A stretch of DNA of 64,000 nucleotides from Candidatus Heimdallarchaeota archaeon. GTDB taxonomy: Archaea; Asgardarchaeota; Heimdallarchaeia; JABLTI01. Position numbers and translations under genes: made by a program. The stretch lies in assembly GCA_018238155.1 (NCBI GenBank), contig JABCTZ010000009.1, forward strand, positions 62,001-126,000, written 5' to 3'. Positions 19,702 to 30,182 of this stretch are shown one piece after another (the first letter of the stretch is position 1; the number at the start of each line of letters is the position of its first letter). The notes beneath the pieces were generated by a model that was not told the DNA's origin, did not search any database, and saw only the letters and a list, made by a program, of their open reading frames with translations.

Positions 19702-20811
19702 ATGAGGATTTTAATTGTACTCCATAAAGTAAAGAAAAAAGGTGGAATGGTACTACAACATTTGAAAATGTCACAGGAGTTCAAAAAACTCGGTCATGAA
19801 GTTTCTATTTTCTCATTTGATACCTTTTTAACAACCAAAAATATCTTCGCTGATCACGTTAAAATATTTAGAGAATTAAAAACGCATATTAACAAATTTG
19901 AGCCTTCTATAATTCTAACATCTGATCCTTACTTCACAACTCTCTTTTCAATACTAGCTAAAAATAAGTATAGTATAATATGCTTAAGAGCTGGAGCAAG
20001 ATATCACCCGTTTTATACGGGAAGAATAATAGATAAATTAACACCAGGTAGAATGTTTAGTTCACTATATTTCTTCATTAACCTAATTCTAAAGCAATTG
20101 GATAAATTGATTCTAAGAAAGACTGATTTAGTGATTTTCAATTCCAAATATCTTAAACAATACTATGGCAAATATACAAACAATTCAAAGGTAATCTATA
20201 ATGGTGTAAGTAAAATTACTGACACTACTTTGAAGATTTATAGCCCACTAAAATTAATTTTTGTAGGTAGAATTGAACCTAGAAAAAGCATTGAATTAAT
20301 TCTACAAGCATTAGGTATTTTGGTAAAAATGAAGGTTGATTTTAACTTTTCAATAGTAGGAAAACATAATCAATTTCCGGATTATTGGTTGAAATTGGAA
20401 AAAATGATTCAAAGATATAATATTCAAGACAAGATAACTATGCTAAATGAAATTCCCAATAGAGAACTACCAGATGTTTTGATTAAACATGATATTCTTC
20501 TTTTTTCTTCAGATGAAAGAAATTTCCCAATGACAGAAGGATTACCTAATGTTATACTTGAAGGAATGGCAAATGGATTAGCAATTATAGCTACTCCCGT
20601 TGCAGGTGTTCCAGAAATTGTTTCAGAAGAAAATGGTTATTTGGTAGAACCAAAACCAACAGAATTTGCCAGAAAAATAGTTCTAATAAATAAAAATAAT
20701 CAAAGGTTATTGGAAATCAAAAACAAAAATGTTTCAAAAATAAAAAATAATTTTAGAATGTCAAAAACAGCAAAAGAATACATTAAGGAATTTGAAAAAC
20801 ACTTACCTTGA
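19702..20811 (+). CDS. GT4-family glycosyltransferase
   Basis: About 369 residues with a GT-B fold: the N-terminal MRILIVLHKVKKKGGMV glycine-rich acceptor loop, VIYNGVSKI at the domain junction, LIFVGRIEPRKSIE at the start of the donor domain, and E-G-L-P-N-V-I-L-E-G-M (E-x7-E) near residue 285. A GTG at 19693 lies just upstream, but ATG 19702 starts closer to the first strand. It is a retaining transferase with unknown donor and acceptor. Confidence 0.85.
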   Translation: MRILIVLHKVKKKGGMVLQHLKMSQEFKKLGHEVSIFSFDTFLTTKNIFADHVKIFRELKTHINKFEPSIILTSDPYFTTLFSILAKNKYSIICLRAGARYHPFYTGRIIDKLTPGRMFSSLYFFINLILKQLDKLILRKTDLVIFNSKYLKQYYGKYTNNSKVIYNGVSKITDTTLKIYSPLKLIFVGRIEPRKSIELILQALGILVKMKVDFNFSIVGKHNQFPDYWLKLEKMIQRYNIQDKITMLNEIPNRELPDVLIKHDILLFSSDERNFPMTEGLPNVILEGMANGLAIIATPVAGVPEIVSEENGYLVEPKPTEFARKIVLINKNNQRLLEIKNKNVSKIKNNFRMSKTAKEYIKEFEKHLP

Positions 20812-20888
20812 AAATAGTGATTGCTGTTTTGCTAAATTGTCTTGCTAGGTTTTTGAGTGTGTAGAATAGAAATACATTAGTAAATTTA

Positions 20889-21851
20889 TCATTGTGTGAA
20901 AGTCGAACGATTTTTCAAATAATCATCAATAAATGCTCTTATCGCAATTAACAAAGATTTCTGTGGTTTATATTTTAAAATTTGTTCCGCTTTAGTGATG
21001 TTGGCAAGAGTATCTTTTACATCAGCTTTGTCGAAATCAACATATTTTATCTTTAATTCTGTTTTTGTTTCATCAGAGATCAATTTCAAAACATCATTCA
21101 CTGATGTTCTTATTCCTGAGCCAATATTGAAATCTTCATTTCTTGCATTTGGCATAGTTCCCATTAGATAAGTGGCCTCAACAATATTATCAACATGAGT
21201 CCAATCTCTAGTTTGAGTTCCATCTCCAAAAATGTTTATGGTTTTTCCTTGGAGAGCACTAGAGAGAAATGTATTGATTGCCATATCAGGTCTTTGTCTT
21301 GCTCCAATAACTGTGAACGGTCTAATTATGGAGATATCTATTTCAGGATAAAGGCGTCTAGTAATTTCAACAATCTTCTCAACAGTTAATTTACTTACAC
21401 CATAATAGCTAATAGGATTTTTAGGATGAAGTTCATCAATTGGTAAATATTCTTGTAAACCAAATACAGAAGAACTACTAGCTACTACAACTTTCTTTAT
21501 TTTCTTTTTATTACAAATAGTTAATACTTGAGAAGTTCCTTCAATGTTTATTCTTAAACTCTTTTCTGGATTTGCTGTTGAATATCTTACACCAGGTTGA
21601 GCAGCAAAATGAAAAACAATTTCAATTTCATTAGATAGTGCCTTATTTACGCTCTCCGGGTCTAAAATTGACCCATGAATAATTTTAGTGCCTGCTTCCT
21701 CTAGCTCTTGAGCATTTAGTTGTTTCATTTTAACAGAATAATAATCAGAAAAATTATCTAATACTGTTACATTGAAACCTTTCCTCAGTAAAAGATTGCT
21801 CAAGTGATAACCGATAAAGCCTGCTCCACCAGTTACTAAAACATTAGTCAA
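20889..21851 (-). CDS. UDP-sugar 4-epimerase family (extended SDR)
   Basis: 320 residues, with GGAGFIGYHL at residue 8, HFAAQPGVRYS near 82, SSSSVFG near 125 and the catalytic YYGVSK near 149. The AAQPGVRYS segment and overall length are typical of UDP-glucose/UDP-glucuronate/UDP-N-acetylglucosamine 4-epimerases, which invert C4 through a bound-NAD 4-keto intermediate. It would supply a galacto-configured UDP-sugar. Substrate cannot be chosen from the sequence alone. Confidence 0.85.
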   Translation of the reverse strand: MTNVLVTGGAGFIGYHLSNLLLRKGFNVTVLDNFSDYYSVKMKQLNAQELEEAGTKIIHGSILDPESVNKALSNEIEIVFHFAAQPGVRYSTANPEKSLRINIEGTSQVLTICNKKKIKKVVVASSSSVFGLQEYLPIDELHPKNPISYYGVSKLTVEKIVEITRRLYPEIDISIIRPFTVIGARQRPDMAINTFLSSALQGKTINIFGDGTQTRDWTHVDNIVEATYLMGTMPNARNEDFNIGSGIRTSVNDVLKLISDETKTELKIKYVDFDKADVKDTLANITKAEQILKYKPQKSLLIAIRAFIDDYLKNRSTFTQ

Positions 21852-21992
21852 TTTAAAACACCAAAGATATCTATTATTTTTCTGAGGTTTATTTTTTTAA
21901 ATAATATTGATTATAAACTATTTGCTTGCTTTTGAAACATTAAATAGTTTGTTCAAGAATCAATTAGTGGTTGGAAAATCCTAGAGACAGCT

Positions 21993-23519
21993 TTAATCAA
22001 TAACAGTTTCTTCTGTAGGTGATTTTTTACGAAATGGTGCCACAATTTCCTTTATATCCGAAACTATTGACTTTAGATTAATAGTTCTACTAAAGACTAA
22101 ATACAAAATGAAAATAATTAGATTTGCTATTAATGCAAGAAGAATAAAAATCCAGTTTTCAAGATAATGTACTACTATCAAGGAAATAATTACATTACTT
22201 AACATGAAAGCAATCCACATAATAAAAGTCACAATGTCCCTTTTTTCTAGCTTAGAATTTAGCTTTATCGAATAAAAGAAGTAAAATGCCAAGAGAGAAA
22301 GTGTAGAAATTAAATATGCTAATGGTACGGCTGTTTGAATATTTTCTCCATTAAATGTGGATAAAAATATCACTTCTGGAATAACAAAAGCAACTAAGGA
22401 TAGCAATTTTCCTATTGTAAATATTTTCTCATGATTAGTATTTCTTATGTAAATAGAATAGAGGTAATTAAAGGAATCAATAACAACTACCAATAGAAAT
22501 CCATAAAAAATTATTCTAGCCCCCGCAATGTATTCATCTCCATATAGTATCTCAATGAAATATTCCCCGAAATATGAAAACACCAGCAAAATAATTCCTT
22601 GCATAATATATAGAATTGACAGGGAAATGCGGAACGATTTATGTAATTCATCCAGCTTGTTTTCATGGAAGTCTTTTGAAATTCTAGGACCAACTGCAAC
22701 GGCAATCATTTGAGCAGGTATAATTAACAAAGCTGTCAATGAAAAAGCAATATTAACATAACCTGCAAAAGAGTTACTAATAATTATTTGTGGCAGTTTT
22801 AAAAGAAAATAAAATATTACACTGTTTGTAATATCAACTAGAAATAAATTAAACCTTTTTTTGGAAAAATCAAAAATATTTATTTTCGTTGAAAAAATTG
22901 TCCGAACTGATTTAGCTTTAAAAATCAAGTAGAATATTGATATTAGTATAGATACACCAACACTACCAAATGTACAGTATATCATTTTATCAATCGTCAA
23001 CGTATTTCGTAAAATGATTATTAAAATAAGCATAGAAACGCTTTGAACTACCATCTGTATAAAATATCCGCGAAAATCTTTTAACCCAATAAAAATAAAC
23101 TGGAAGAATAAAAAACAAATATAGAATGCTGAAATTAGAAATGAATATTTGTAGGTGCTTGTATTATTTACAACAAAAAGTATAATTGAAATTATTAACG
23201 AAATTGATCCAATAATTGTAGCATATATTACTGCAGAATAAACTGATTCTCTTTTCTTTTGACTGTTCTCTCTTGGCAGATTTATTGTGAGCTGTTGACC
23301 TAATCCCAATAAAGCAATAGTTGAAATCAGTGTCATTTCATTCCAAATTACACTAAACAATCCATAGATATCTGGAGAAGAAAATCTAGCTATTATTATT
23401 CTTGACCCCATGCGAGCTAATAGTGAAATAGCATGTGACAACAACAGGAAAATCAAGCTTGCTGAGAAATATTTGTAATTATCTAGTTTATCAGTCAATT
23501 TTCCGCCTCTATTGTACAA
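21993..23519 (-). CDS. Polysaccharide flippase (MOP/Wzx-like)
   Basis: 508 residues with about 14 membrane helices and a charged C-terminal tail. The first helix region (ISLLARMGSRIIIARFSSPDIYGLFSV) matches the conserved start of O-antigen/teichoic-acid flippases. Such proteins move polyprenyl-linked oligosaccharides across the membrane. The longest frame starts with TTG at 23519 because no ATG lies near the N-terminus; the exact start is uncertain. It is the second flippase domain of the island, the other being fused to a glycosyltransferase, so two different glycans may be exported. Confidence 0.85.
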   Translation of the reverse strand: MYNRGGKLTDKLDNYKYFSASLIFLLLSHAISLLARMGSRIIIARFSSPDIYGLFSVIWNEMTLISTIALLGLGQQLTINLPRENSQKKRESVYSAVIYATIIGSISLIISIILFVVNNTSTYKYSFLISAFYICFLFFQFIFIGLKDFRGYFIQMVVQSVSMLILIIILRNTLTIDKMIYCTFGSVGVSILISIFYLIFKAKSVRTIFSTKINIFDFSKKRFNLFLVDITNSVIFYFLLKLPQIIISNSFAGYVNIAFSLTALLIIPAQMIAVAVGPRISKDFHENKLDELHKSFRISLSILYIMQGIILLVFSYFGEYFIEILYGDEYIAGARIIFYGFLLVVVIDSFNYLYSIYIRNTNHEKIFTIGKLLSLVAFVIPEVIFLSTFNGENIQTAVPLAYLISTLSLLAFYFFYSIKLNSKLEKRDIVTFIMWIAFMLSNVIISLIVVHYLENWIFILLALIANLIIFILYLVFSRTINLKSIVSDIKEIVAPFRKKSPTEETVID

Positions 23520-23666
23520 TCTCTGAGTTATTAATTATGAAAATGGAATGTGAAACTTATTCAGACATTCATTAAGATACCTTGAAAATTACATTAATAT
23601 TTTAGGTTAAAAAACTATTTAAGGCAGCTTGTTTGCGTTAGCTTATAATCTACTATTTGTGATAAA

Positions 23667-24842
23667 ATGCATGTATGTTATGTAATCTGGAAATTTAAAT
23701 CACCAAAAAATTTCCAACAGATGGGTGGGGCAGAAAGACAATTACTAAAGATTGTTGAAAACCTAAAAAATAAGAGAGATATAAAAGTAACAATTATTTC
23801 AAAGAAATTGCCAGATGATTCAATTAAGGAATCTGTTTCACCTAATATTTCAATACAAAGGTTGAAATCATCAAATATACCATTAATTTCAGTTTTCATC
23901 TTTAGTATAGTCTTGTTTTTCCATCTAATTTTTTTGAATAAAAAGAAGAAAATAGATTTAATTCATTTACCATTACCTGATCTGTTTATACTTCCAGTCC
24001 TTATTTTAAGGAGAATATTGCATTTCCCGGTTATCGCACGAATTGCAGCAGATGAGTTATTTCCATTTAGATCACATGGATTTTGGTTTTTGGAAAGAAT
24101 AATTGTAAGAAAAATGATTCTTATGTGTGATGCTATTCAAACATTGAACGGTCAAGCTTTTGCTTATTCTAAATCCATAGGAGTAAATCAGAAGCGATTA
24201 TTCTTAATACCAAATGGAATTGAAGATCTTCACCAACCTAAAAACTATACTAACCTAACAAAAAAAATCGTTTATATTGGAGCTATGAGATTTTTTCCAA
24301 AAAAACATAAAATTGAACAGAAAAATTTGCTATTTCTAATTCATGCATTTTTTGAATTGTTGAAACACAAAAAGGATTTGAAATTAGTTATGGTAGGTGA
24401 TGGTAACTATCGTTGTTATTTAGAAAAATTAGTTAGAGAGCTAGGTATAGAAGATAATGTAATATTTACTGGCTACAAATTAAACATTCATGATTATCTA
24501 ATAAAAGCAGATATTTTCGTAAATCCTTCGCATTATGAAGGTATGCCAAATGCTGTTCTTGAAGCGATGTCAAGAGGAATCTTGACATTATGCAGTAATA
24601 TACCTGAACATAAATTTATCATTAAAGATAAAACCAACGGACTCTTGTTTGATCATACCAACATAGAAAGTTTTGTTTCAAGCATAATGGATTTTTATAA
24701 AAATCCTGAACCTCATTTTAAGATAGCTAAAAATGGCTATAATTATGTTATAAATAATCATTCCTTAGAACTTGTCATTAAATTAATTCTTGATATGTAT
24801 AAAAAAGTAACAAAAACATACCAGTTAAAAATTGCTGATTAA
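23667..24842 (+). CDS. GT4-family glycosyltransferase
   Basis: 391 residues. MHVCYVIWKFKSP then a GGAERQL loop mark the acceptor domain, and NPSHYEGMPNAVLEAMSRG carries the E-x7-E nucleotide-sugar site. A hydrophobic stretch around residues 75-115 could dock the enzyme to the membrane where a lipid-linked acceptor sits. A TATA-like tract is present about 55 bases upstream. Its stop is ten bases from the stop of the next, convergent GT4 gene. Confidence 0.85.
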   Translation: MHVCYVIWKFKSPKNFQQMGGAERQLLKIVENLKNKRDIKVTIISKKLPDDSIKESVSPNISIQRLKSSNIPLISVFIFSIVLFFHLIFLNKKKKIDLIHLPLPDLFILPVLILRRILHFPVIARIAADELFPFRSHGFWFLERIIVRKMILMCDAIQTLNGQAFAYSKSIGVNQKRLFLIPNGIEDLHQPKNYTNLTKKIVYIGAMRFFPKKHKIEQKNLLFLIHAFFELLKHKKDLKLVMVGDGNYRCYLEKLVRELGIEDNVIFTGYKLNIHDYLIKADIFVNPSHYEGMPNAVLEAMSRGILTLCSNIPEHKFIIKDKTNGLLFDHTNIESFVSSIMDFYKNPEPHFKIAKNGYNYVINNHSLELVIKLILDMYKKVTKTYQLKIAD

Positions 24843-24851
24843 CTGACATAA

Positions 24852-26066
24852 TTAACGTTTGTTTGTTGCAATTATTTCAATAATATGTTTGTCAGTAATT
24901 ATAGTCCAGTCGAATTGTTTTGAATGCCCTTTACAATTATTACTTATATTCTCTAACAATTCATCATTAGATTTTAGATTGTTAATTGCATTAACTATTT
25001 GCTCAACACTTTTTTGTTCAATTAAAAAACCAGTATATTGATGTATCACTCCATCACTAATTCCACCTACATTCGTTGCAATAATGGGCAATCCTGCACT
25101 TAACGCTTCAAGTATTACAACTGGAAAACCTTCTTTATCTCCTTCTGGTGTTTCTATTGAGGGTACAAGTAAAAGATCCACTGAATTTAGAAATTTGATT
25201 TTGTCCTTCTCAGAAATTCGACCATAGAAGATAACACTTTTTGTCAAATTATTTTCTCTTACAAAATTCTTTAATGTACCTCTTAAAGGTCCATCACCAC
25301 AAATGTGGAAATAAATATCTTTACTGTTTATTTTCTTAATAGCTTCTATTGCATAAATTAATCCCTTTTTCTCAACTATTCTGCCTAAGAAAAGAATATT
25401 GAAAGAATTCTTTGGAAATATTTTCTTTCCAACTTTTTGTGTCAATGATTTTGTATATGTACCCATTGGCACAACTTTCACTTTTTTGTTATATTGATCA
25501 ATATTTGGTTCTGAAAGTAATTTGTAGAATTTCTGTTTACCAAAATTGCTAACAATGAAAAATCGAGTTGAGTTTCTATAGATGAACTTTGCTAATTTGT
25601 TACCTAATGGCAATTTTTCCAATAAATAGAGACCTGCTGCGTGCACAATAACATAATTTTTTCTTCTCAGAAATCTTTGCATAATTGCTCCAATTAATCC
25701 TGAAGGTACTAACCAATGTGAGCTTATTATATCAATTTTGTATTTCTTAATCATATGTATTGTATTTACAAATTGAAAGATGATCAAAAATGGAATTAAT
25801 AACAAATTTTGTTTACTTTTTTTTATACTTGGTAAAATTCCATCCCCAGTTGTTAACATTTGATTTTTCTTAAGAAAATACTTGAAGCGAAATATGCTAA
25901 GACTTTTTGAAATAATTTCAACCTTCTCTTTACAATCTGGCCTATCCGGAGTTAATACAATAGTTCTGATATTCCTCTCCGAAAGATTTTCGGATAAATC
26001 AAAAACGAATCGCGGTGTACCGTAATCATTTTTAGATTTTGGAAAGGTAGTTGTAAGGACAAGCAT
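24852..26066 (-). CDS. GT4-family glycosyltransferase
   Basis: About 404 residues. It opens with MLVLTTTFPKS and a DYGTPRFV loop, has SHWLVPSGLIGA in the acceptor domain, ILFLGRIVEKKG at the start of the donor domain, and EGFPVVILEALSAGLPII (E-x7-E). A GTG at 26081 would add five residues; ATG 26066 puts the first beta-strand directly at the N-terminus and is preferred. Retaining transferase, donor unknown. Confidence 0.85.
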   Translation of the reverse strand: MLVLTTTFPKSKNDYGTPRFVFDLSENLSERNIRTIVLTPDRPDCKEKVEIISKSLSIFRFKYFLKKNQMLTTGDGILPSIKKSKQNLLLIPFLIIFQFVNTIHMIKKYKIDIISSHWLVPSGLIGAIMQRFLRRKNYVIVHAAGLYLLEKLPLGNKLAKFIYRNSTRFFIVSNFGKQKFYKLLSEPNIDQYNKKVKVVPMGTYTKSLTQKVGKKIFPKNSFNILFLGRIVEKKGLIYAIEAIKKINSKDIYFHICGDGPLRGTLKNFVRENNLTKSVIFYGRISEKDKIKFLNSVDLLLVPSIETPEGDKEGFPVVILEALSAGLPIIATNVGGISDGVIHQYTGFLIEQKSVEQIVNAINNLKSNDELLENISNNCKGHSKQFDWTIITDKHIIEIIATNKR

Positions 26067-26353
26067 TTTCAAGTTAAGCACTTCTCTAAAACCATTGTCT
26101 AGTCATTTAGCATAACAGTATTCCATTTATGGTCATTTTTTTAATTAATGTTTAACATTTCGTATTAAATAAATCAAAACAGATAATATATTTCGATTTT
26201 TTCTGAATGACAAGAAGGAGGTTTAAATTTAATATAAATACTTTGTATTAATCTAAAGTCTTAACTTTAGCTGTGCTTAAACAAATATAATAAGAAACAT
26301 TTTATTTTACTTGATTATATTTTCATTCAGTAAATAATAAGGTTAGATTAAAT

Positions 26354-28198
26354 TTGTGTGGAATTGCTGGATTTAACTGGAATAATACATCTTTAGCTGA
26401 TAAAATGATAAGCGTATTATTACACAGGGGTCCTGACAATAAAAGCATCTATTCTAATGATTTGCTAACCTTTGCTCATAGTCGTCTATCAATTATAGAT
26501 TTAAGTACAAAAGGCAACCAACCTATGACTTATCAAACCAAAGATCGATCTGCAGTCATTGTTTTTAATGGAGAAATATATAATTTCAAAGAGCTAAGGG
26601 CTATACTTTCTGAGAAAGGTTATAGTTTTAATTCTGCTTCAGATACAGAAGTTGTTTTAGCAATGTATTTGGAATTTGGTTATGAATGTGTGAACCATTT
26701 TAATGGAATGTGGTCCTTTTCAATATATGATTTAGATAAAGGAATTCTCTTCTGTTCACGAGATAGATTTGGGCAAAAACCATTTTATTACTATAATGAA
26801 AATAACAAATTTATTTTTGCATCTGAAATTAAAGCAATTATACAATATTCTGAATTGGAGATAAATAAAATAGAAAAAATTGACACTAAAGCTATAGACT
26901 TCTATATTGATGCCGGATTTATTCCTGCACCTTATACAATTTATCACAAAATACGAAAATTGAAATCTGGTGAAAATCTTGTTTTTAATTTAAAGACAAA
27001 TCAAATTGATAGAAAATGGACCTATTACGAAATTGGTGATTATAAACCTCTATATAACAAATCATATCTAAAAGAAGAAATGTTGGAATCAATAAGAGAT
27101 TCTGTAAGATTACGAATGATAGCTGATGTGCCTGTTGGGGCATTTCTAAGTGGTGGATTGGATTCAAGTCTTATTGTAGGCATAATGAAAGATTTTACAA
27201 AGATAACTGATTTACATACTTTTTCGATAGGCTTTGAGGGGGAGAAATATGATGAATCCAAATATATCGATATTGCAAAAGATTTCTATGGTACACAGCA
27301 CCACCATTATCAATTTAGAGAAAAAGATTTTCGTGAGTTATTATACAAGTATTCATATCATTATGATGAACCGTTTGGTGATTTAGCAGGCTTTCCAACA
27401 TTTGTACTTTCAAACTTAGCAAGGAAATGGGTTACTGTTGCTTTAAGTGGTGATGGTGGAGATGAAGTATTTGGTGGATATACTTATCTAGATAAAGCTA
27501 GGAAATTAGACGTTGTTCGAAAAGCGCCAACATTTATTAGAAAATCCCTATTATCAGTAACTTCAAACAAATGTTTACGTAAGAACACTTCAATTTCTTT
27601 CATCAGAGATGGTCTAAGAGCATCTTTACGGGACAAATATGAATATCCATTAGATGATTTTGAATTCTCCAAAAATAAATCAGAAACATATAAACATTGG
27701 TTAAAAAATAACATGGAGCAATGCTTGAGAAAGAGTGATGATGTTTTATTAGAAGCACTCCGGATTAATGACATTCTTTATTCAACATTTGGAGATCATT
27801 TCCTTACAAAAGTTGATCGTGCTTCTATGGCAAATTCCATTGAAGTTAGAAGCCCATTAATGGATTATCGCATATTGAATTTATCAATGAAGATTCCCTA
27901 TAAATGGAAGCATGGTTTAGTTAGAAATAAATTATTAATGCGAAAATTAGCTAAACAAATATTGCCTGCCAAGATATTAAATCGAGACAAACAAGGATTT
28001 ACACCACCAATCCAAGAATGGATAAAAGATAGTTTTTATTCAACTTTACTGTATGATTCATTGGACAATTTAAAATTATTAAATAATAATAAACTAAATT
28101 TCTACTTGAACAAGTTTACTAATGGTACTATTAGTAATCAAATGAAAATTAGATTGTTCTTGCTTTCTCAATGGTTTGATTGTTGGATGTTAAATTAA
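26354..28198 (+). CDS. asnB: Asparagine synthetase (glutamine-hydrolysing)
   Basis: 614 residues, full length for AsnB. The start codon is TTG, and this is required: it places Cys at position 2 (M-C-G-I-A-G-F), the glutaminase nucleophile exposed after Met removal. RGPD near residue 30, NGEIYN near 75 and DRFGQKP near 140 complete the glutaminase domain; the synthetase domain has LSGGLDSS near 266 and SGDGGDEVFGGY near 366. It converts aspartate, glutamine and ATP to asparagine, though in polysaccharide islands such enzymes may amidate sugar acids. It is the intact counterpart of the Cys-less paralogue at 5.8-7.6 kb. A TATA-like tract lies at about 26226-26242. Confidence 0.92.
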   Translation: MCGIAGFNWNNTSLADKMISVLLHRGPDNKSIYSNDLLTFAHSRLSIIDLSTKGNQPMTYQTKDRSAVIVFNGEIYNFKELRAILSEKGYSFNSASDTEVVLAMYLEFGYECVNHFNGMWSFSIYDLDKGILFCSRDRFGQKPFYYYNENNKFIFASEIKAIIQYSELEINKIEKIDTKAIDFYIDAGFIPAPYTIYHKIRKLKSGENLVFNLKTNQIDRKWTYYEIGDYKPLYNKSYLKEEMLESIRDSVRLRMIADVPVGAFLSGGLDSSLIVGIMKDFTKITDLHTFSIGFEGEKYDESKYIDIAKDFYGTQHHHYQFREKDFRELLYKYSYHYDEPFGDLAGFPTFVLSNLARKWVTVALSGDGGDEVFGGYTYLDKARKLDVVRKAPTFIRKSLLSVTSNKCLRKNTSISFIRDGLRASLRDKYEYPLDDFEFSKNKSETYKHWLKNNMEQCLRKSDDVLLEALRINDILYSTFGDHFLTKVDRASMANSIEVRSPLMDYRILNLSMKIPYKWKHGLVRNKLLMRKLAKQILPAKILNRDKQGFTPPIQEWIKDSFYSTLLYDSLDNLKLLNNNKLNFYLNKFTNGTISNQMKIRLFLLSQWFDCWMLN

Positions 28199-28250
28199 AT
28201 TTAAAAATATCTTTTCATAATAAATCATTTTTCTTAAGCACAATAATTAT

Positions 28251-30182
28251 CTAAGAATATAATTTTGATGTATTCCAAACGAAGTAGTTTTCAGTTGTCA
28301 TAGCTACCGGAACATAATCATATAATGATTCAATAAAACGTGAATTTATTGTATATTGCCAAGCAAAAGACGTATTTGAATGTCTTGATGAAATGAAATA
28401 TTTAATATTAAATCTTTTCAAGATATTTAAGGCATAAAACGTATAACATTCTGTTCTAAACAATTCATTATATAGGATTTGTCTGCCATATGTGTGATTG
28501 CAATTAAATAATTCCATATTTGGCCAATTGATAAAAAGCGTGAAATTGCAACCTATTTCATTTGTTGTTCTATTTTCTATAAGAAAAACACCAATATTAT
28601 GTTGGTCTTGAATAAAATACCAACCGCTTAAAGCAGCAATGTGTGTACTGAATGTATAATCAAATGTTTCAAAAGTTCCAAAACCATTATCCTTCAGAAA
28701 TTCTCCTATTGCTTTTTCTTCTAGTGTTAGGTGTTCGTATATTGAATTTTCTCTCTGTGTAAACAAAATTGATCTATCAACAATAAACATACTATTGATT
28801 ACTGTAATAACAAAGAAGAATATCGCAAAAGTTTTTGTTTTGTTATAAAAACTTCGAAACTTCATGGACAAATGAATTTTCAATTTGTTAATTGATAATA
28901 TTATTATTGTTATCAATGATAAACTCATTATGAAAATAGCTAAAATAAAGTATGGTAAAACCTTAGTTTCGGTTAGAAAATGATAGAGTATAATGAATGT
29001 ACTAATCATTAAACCACTAATTGGACCTAAATAGTGTCGAATCCTTTTATTTTCTAAAGATTCAATTAAATTTGCGCTAATTATAGCTATTACATAACTC
29101 AAAATATATAGTGAATAAATCAATTGATACACAGGAATGAAGAAAAGGGCAAAGAAAATAAGATAGAGATTTGCTTTACTAACGTTTATTTTATCTAAAA
29201 CGTCCTGCGATTTTGGTATCAACATTATAATTATACCTATCAGTAATAGTAAAAATGATGTACCATAATGGAACCATTGGTCAACAATTGGTTGCGTTAG
29301 TAGATACATAGTTTCACTGTTAAAAATAGCCATAATATAGCAATAAATATTAAATTTAGACCTAAAGAAAACATTGCTAAAATTTAAACCTAAAATAAGA
29401 AATCCCACTAAAACTAACCCAAGAAGACTAAATATCCAAAATCTTTGTTTAAAGTAATTATAGAACTTAATACCCCCAATTTTCCTCTTTCTTTTCCTTT
29501 CATCTAAACTCTCAATTTCATCTTCTTTGATACTAATTTTCTCTGTATGAAAATTAACCAGAAAATCCTTTTTACTCCATTTTTCAATTAAAAAGAATAA
29601 TATTGACAGAGCAATTATGCCAAATAGAATCACTGCCATACGATGTATGAAATTTAGCGTTATACTTAAACCAATTGCAATTATGAGTGGGGTTGCTTTT
29701 CTTCTTTTATTGAACCTTAGCAATAGCATTAAAACTAAAGGTAATATTGCGAAAAAGGGAAATCTAGAGGATGTCTGATAATAGCTAAATGATAAAATAT
29801 TTGGTATTGTAGTTAAAAATAAAATGAAATATAGTTTTGTCGATTGTTTAAAATCCAATTCTTCTGCCAAATAGTAAGAGCTAATTACAAAAATTACCAG
29901 GAACACTAAATCAAATAATAATGTTGCTGCAATGATATTATTTCCTCCTATCAACAAAAAGAAGCATAAAATAAATAGTATTCCAATAGGATATCCTGAA
30001 TAAGGAACTAGTCCCAATAAAGTCCAAATATTAAAACCATTTGAGAAATATTCACCTCTAAGTATCAATTGAGCTTCCCAAATAGCTGTAAATCCATCTG
30101 AACCTTGAGGAAGTAGCATTCTAGGAATCCGTATCAGAATATTAACAATAAATGTTATGAGAATTATATGCTTACCCTTCAT
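28251..30182 (-). CDS. Polytopic membrane protein, GT-C-like, with C-terminal outer domain
   Basis: 643 residues: about 12 helices to residue 480, with a charged cytosolic loop at about 205-235 (ESLDERKRKRK), then an outer domain of about 150 residues with several N-x-T/S sequons. The first outer loop (MLLPQGSDGFTAIW) has an acidic residue at the position expected of GT-C enzymes. The overall plan matches the other large membrane proteins of the island. Its ATG overlaps the TGA of the upstream surface-protein gene by four bases (ATGA), so the two are translationally coupled and probably work together. Enzymatic role not proven. Confidence 0.6.
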   Translation of the reverse strand: MKGKHIILITFIVNILIRIPRMLLPQGSDGFTAIWEAQLILRGEYFSNGFNIWTLLGLVPYSGYPIGILFILCFFLLIGGNNIIAATLLFDLVFLVIFVISSYYLAEELDFKQSTKLYFILFLTTIPNILSFSYYQTSSRFPFFAILPLVLMLLLRFNKRRKATPLIIAIGLSITLNFIHRMAVILFGIIALSILFFLIEKWSKKDFLVNFHTEKISIKEDEIESLDERKRKRKIGGIKFYNYFKQRFWIFSLLGLVLVGFLILGLNFSNVFFRSKFNIYCYIMAIFNSETMYLLTQPIVDQWFHYGTSFLLLLIGIIIMLIPKSQDVLDKINVSKANLYLIFFALFFIPVYQLIYSLYILSYVIAIISANLIESLENKRIRHYLGPISGLMISTFIILYHFLTETKVLPYFILAIFIMSLSLITIIILSINKLKIHLSMKFRSFYNKTKTFAIFFFVITVINSMFIVDRSILFTQRENSIYEHLTLEEKAIGEFLKDNGFGTFETFDYTFSTHIAALSGWYFIQDQHNIGVFLIENRTTNEIGCNFTLFINWPNMELFNCNHTYGRQILYNELFRTECYTFYALNILKRFNIKYFISSRHSNTSFAWQYTINSRFIESLYDYVPVAMTTENYFVWNTSKLYS

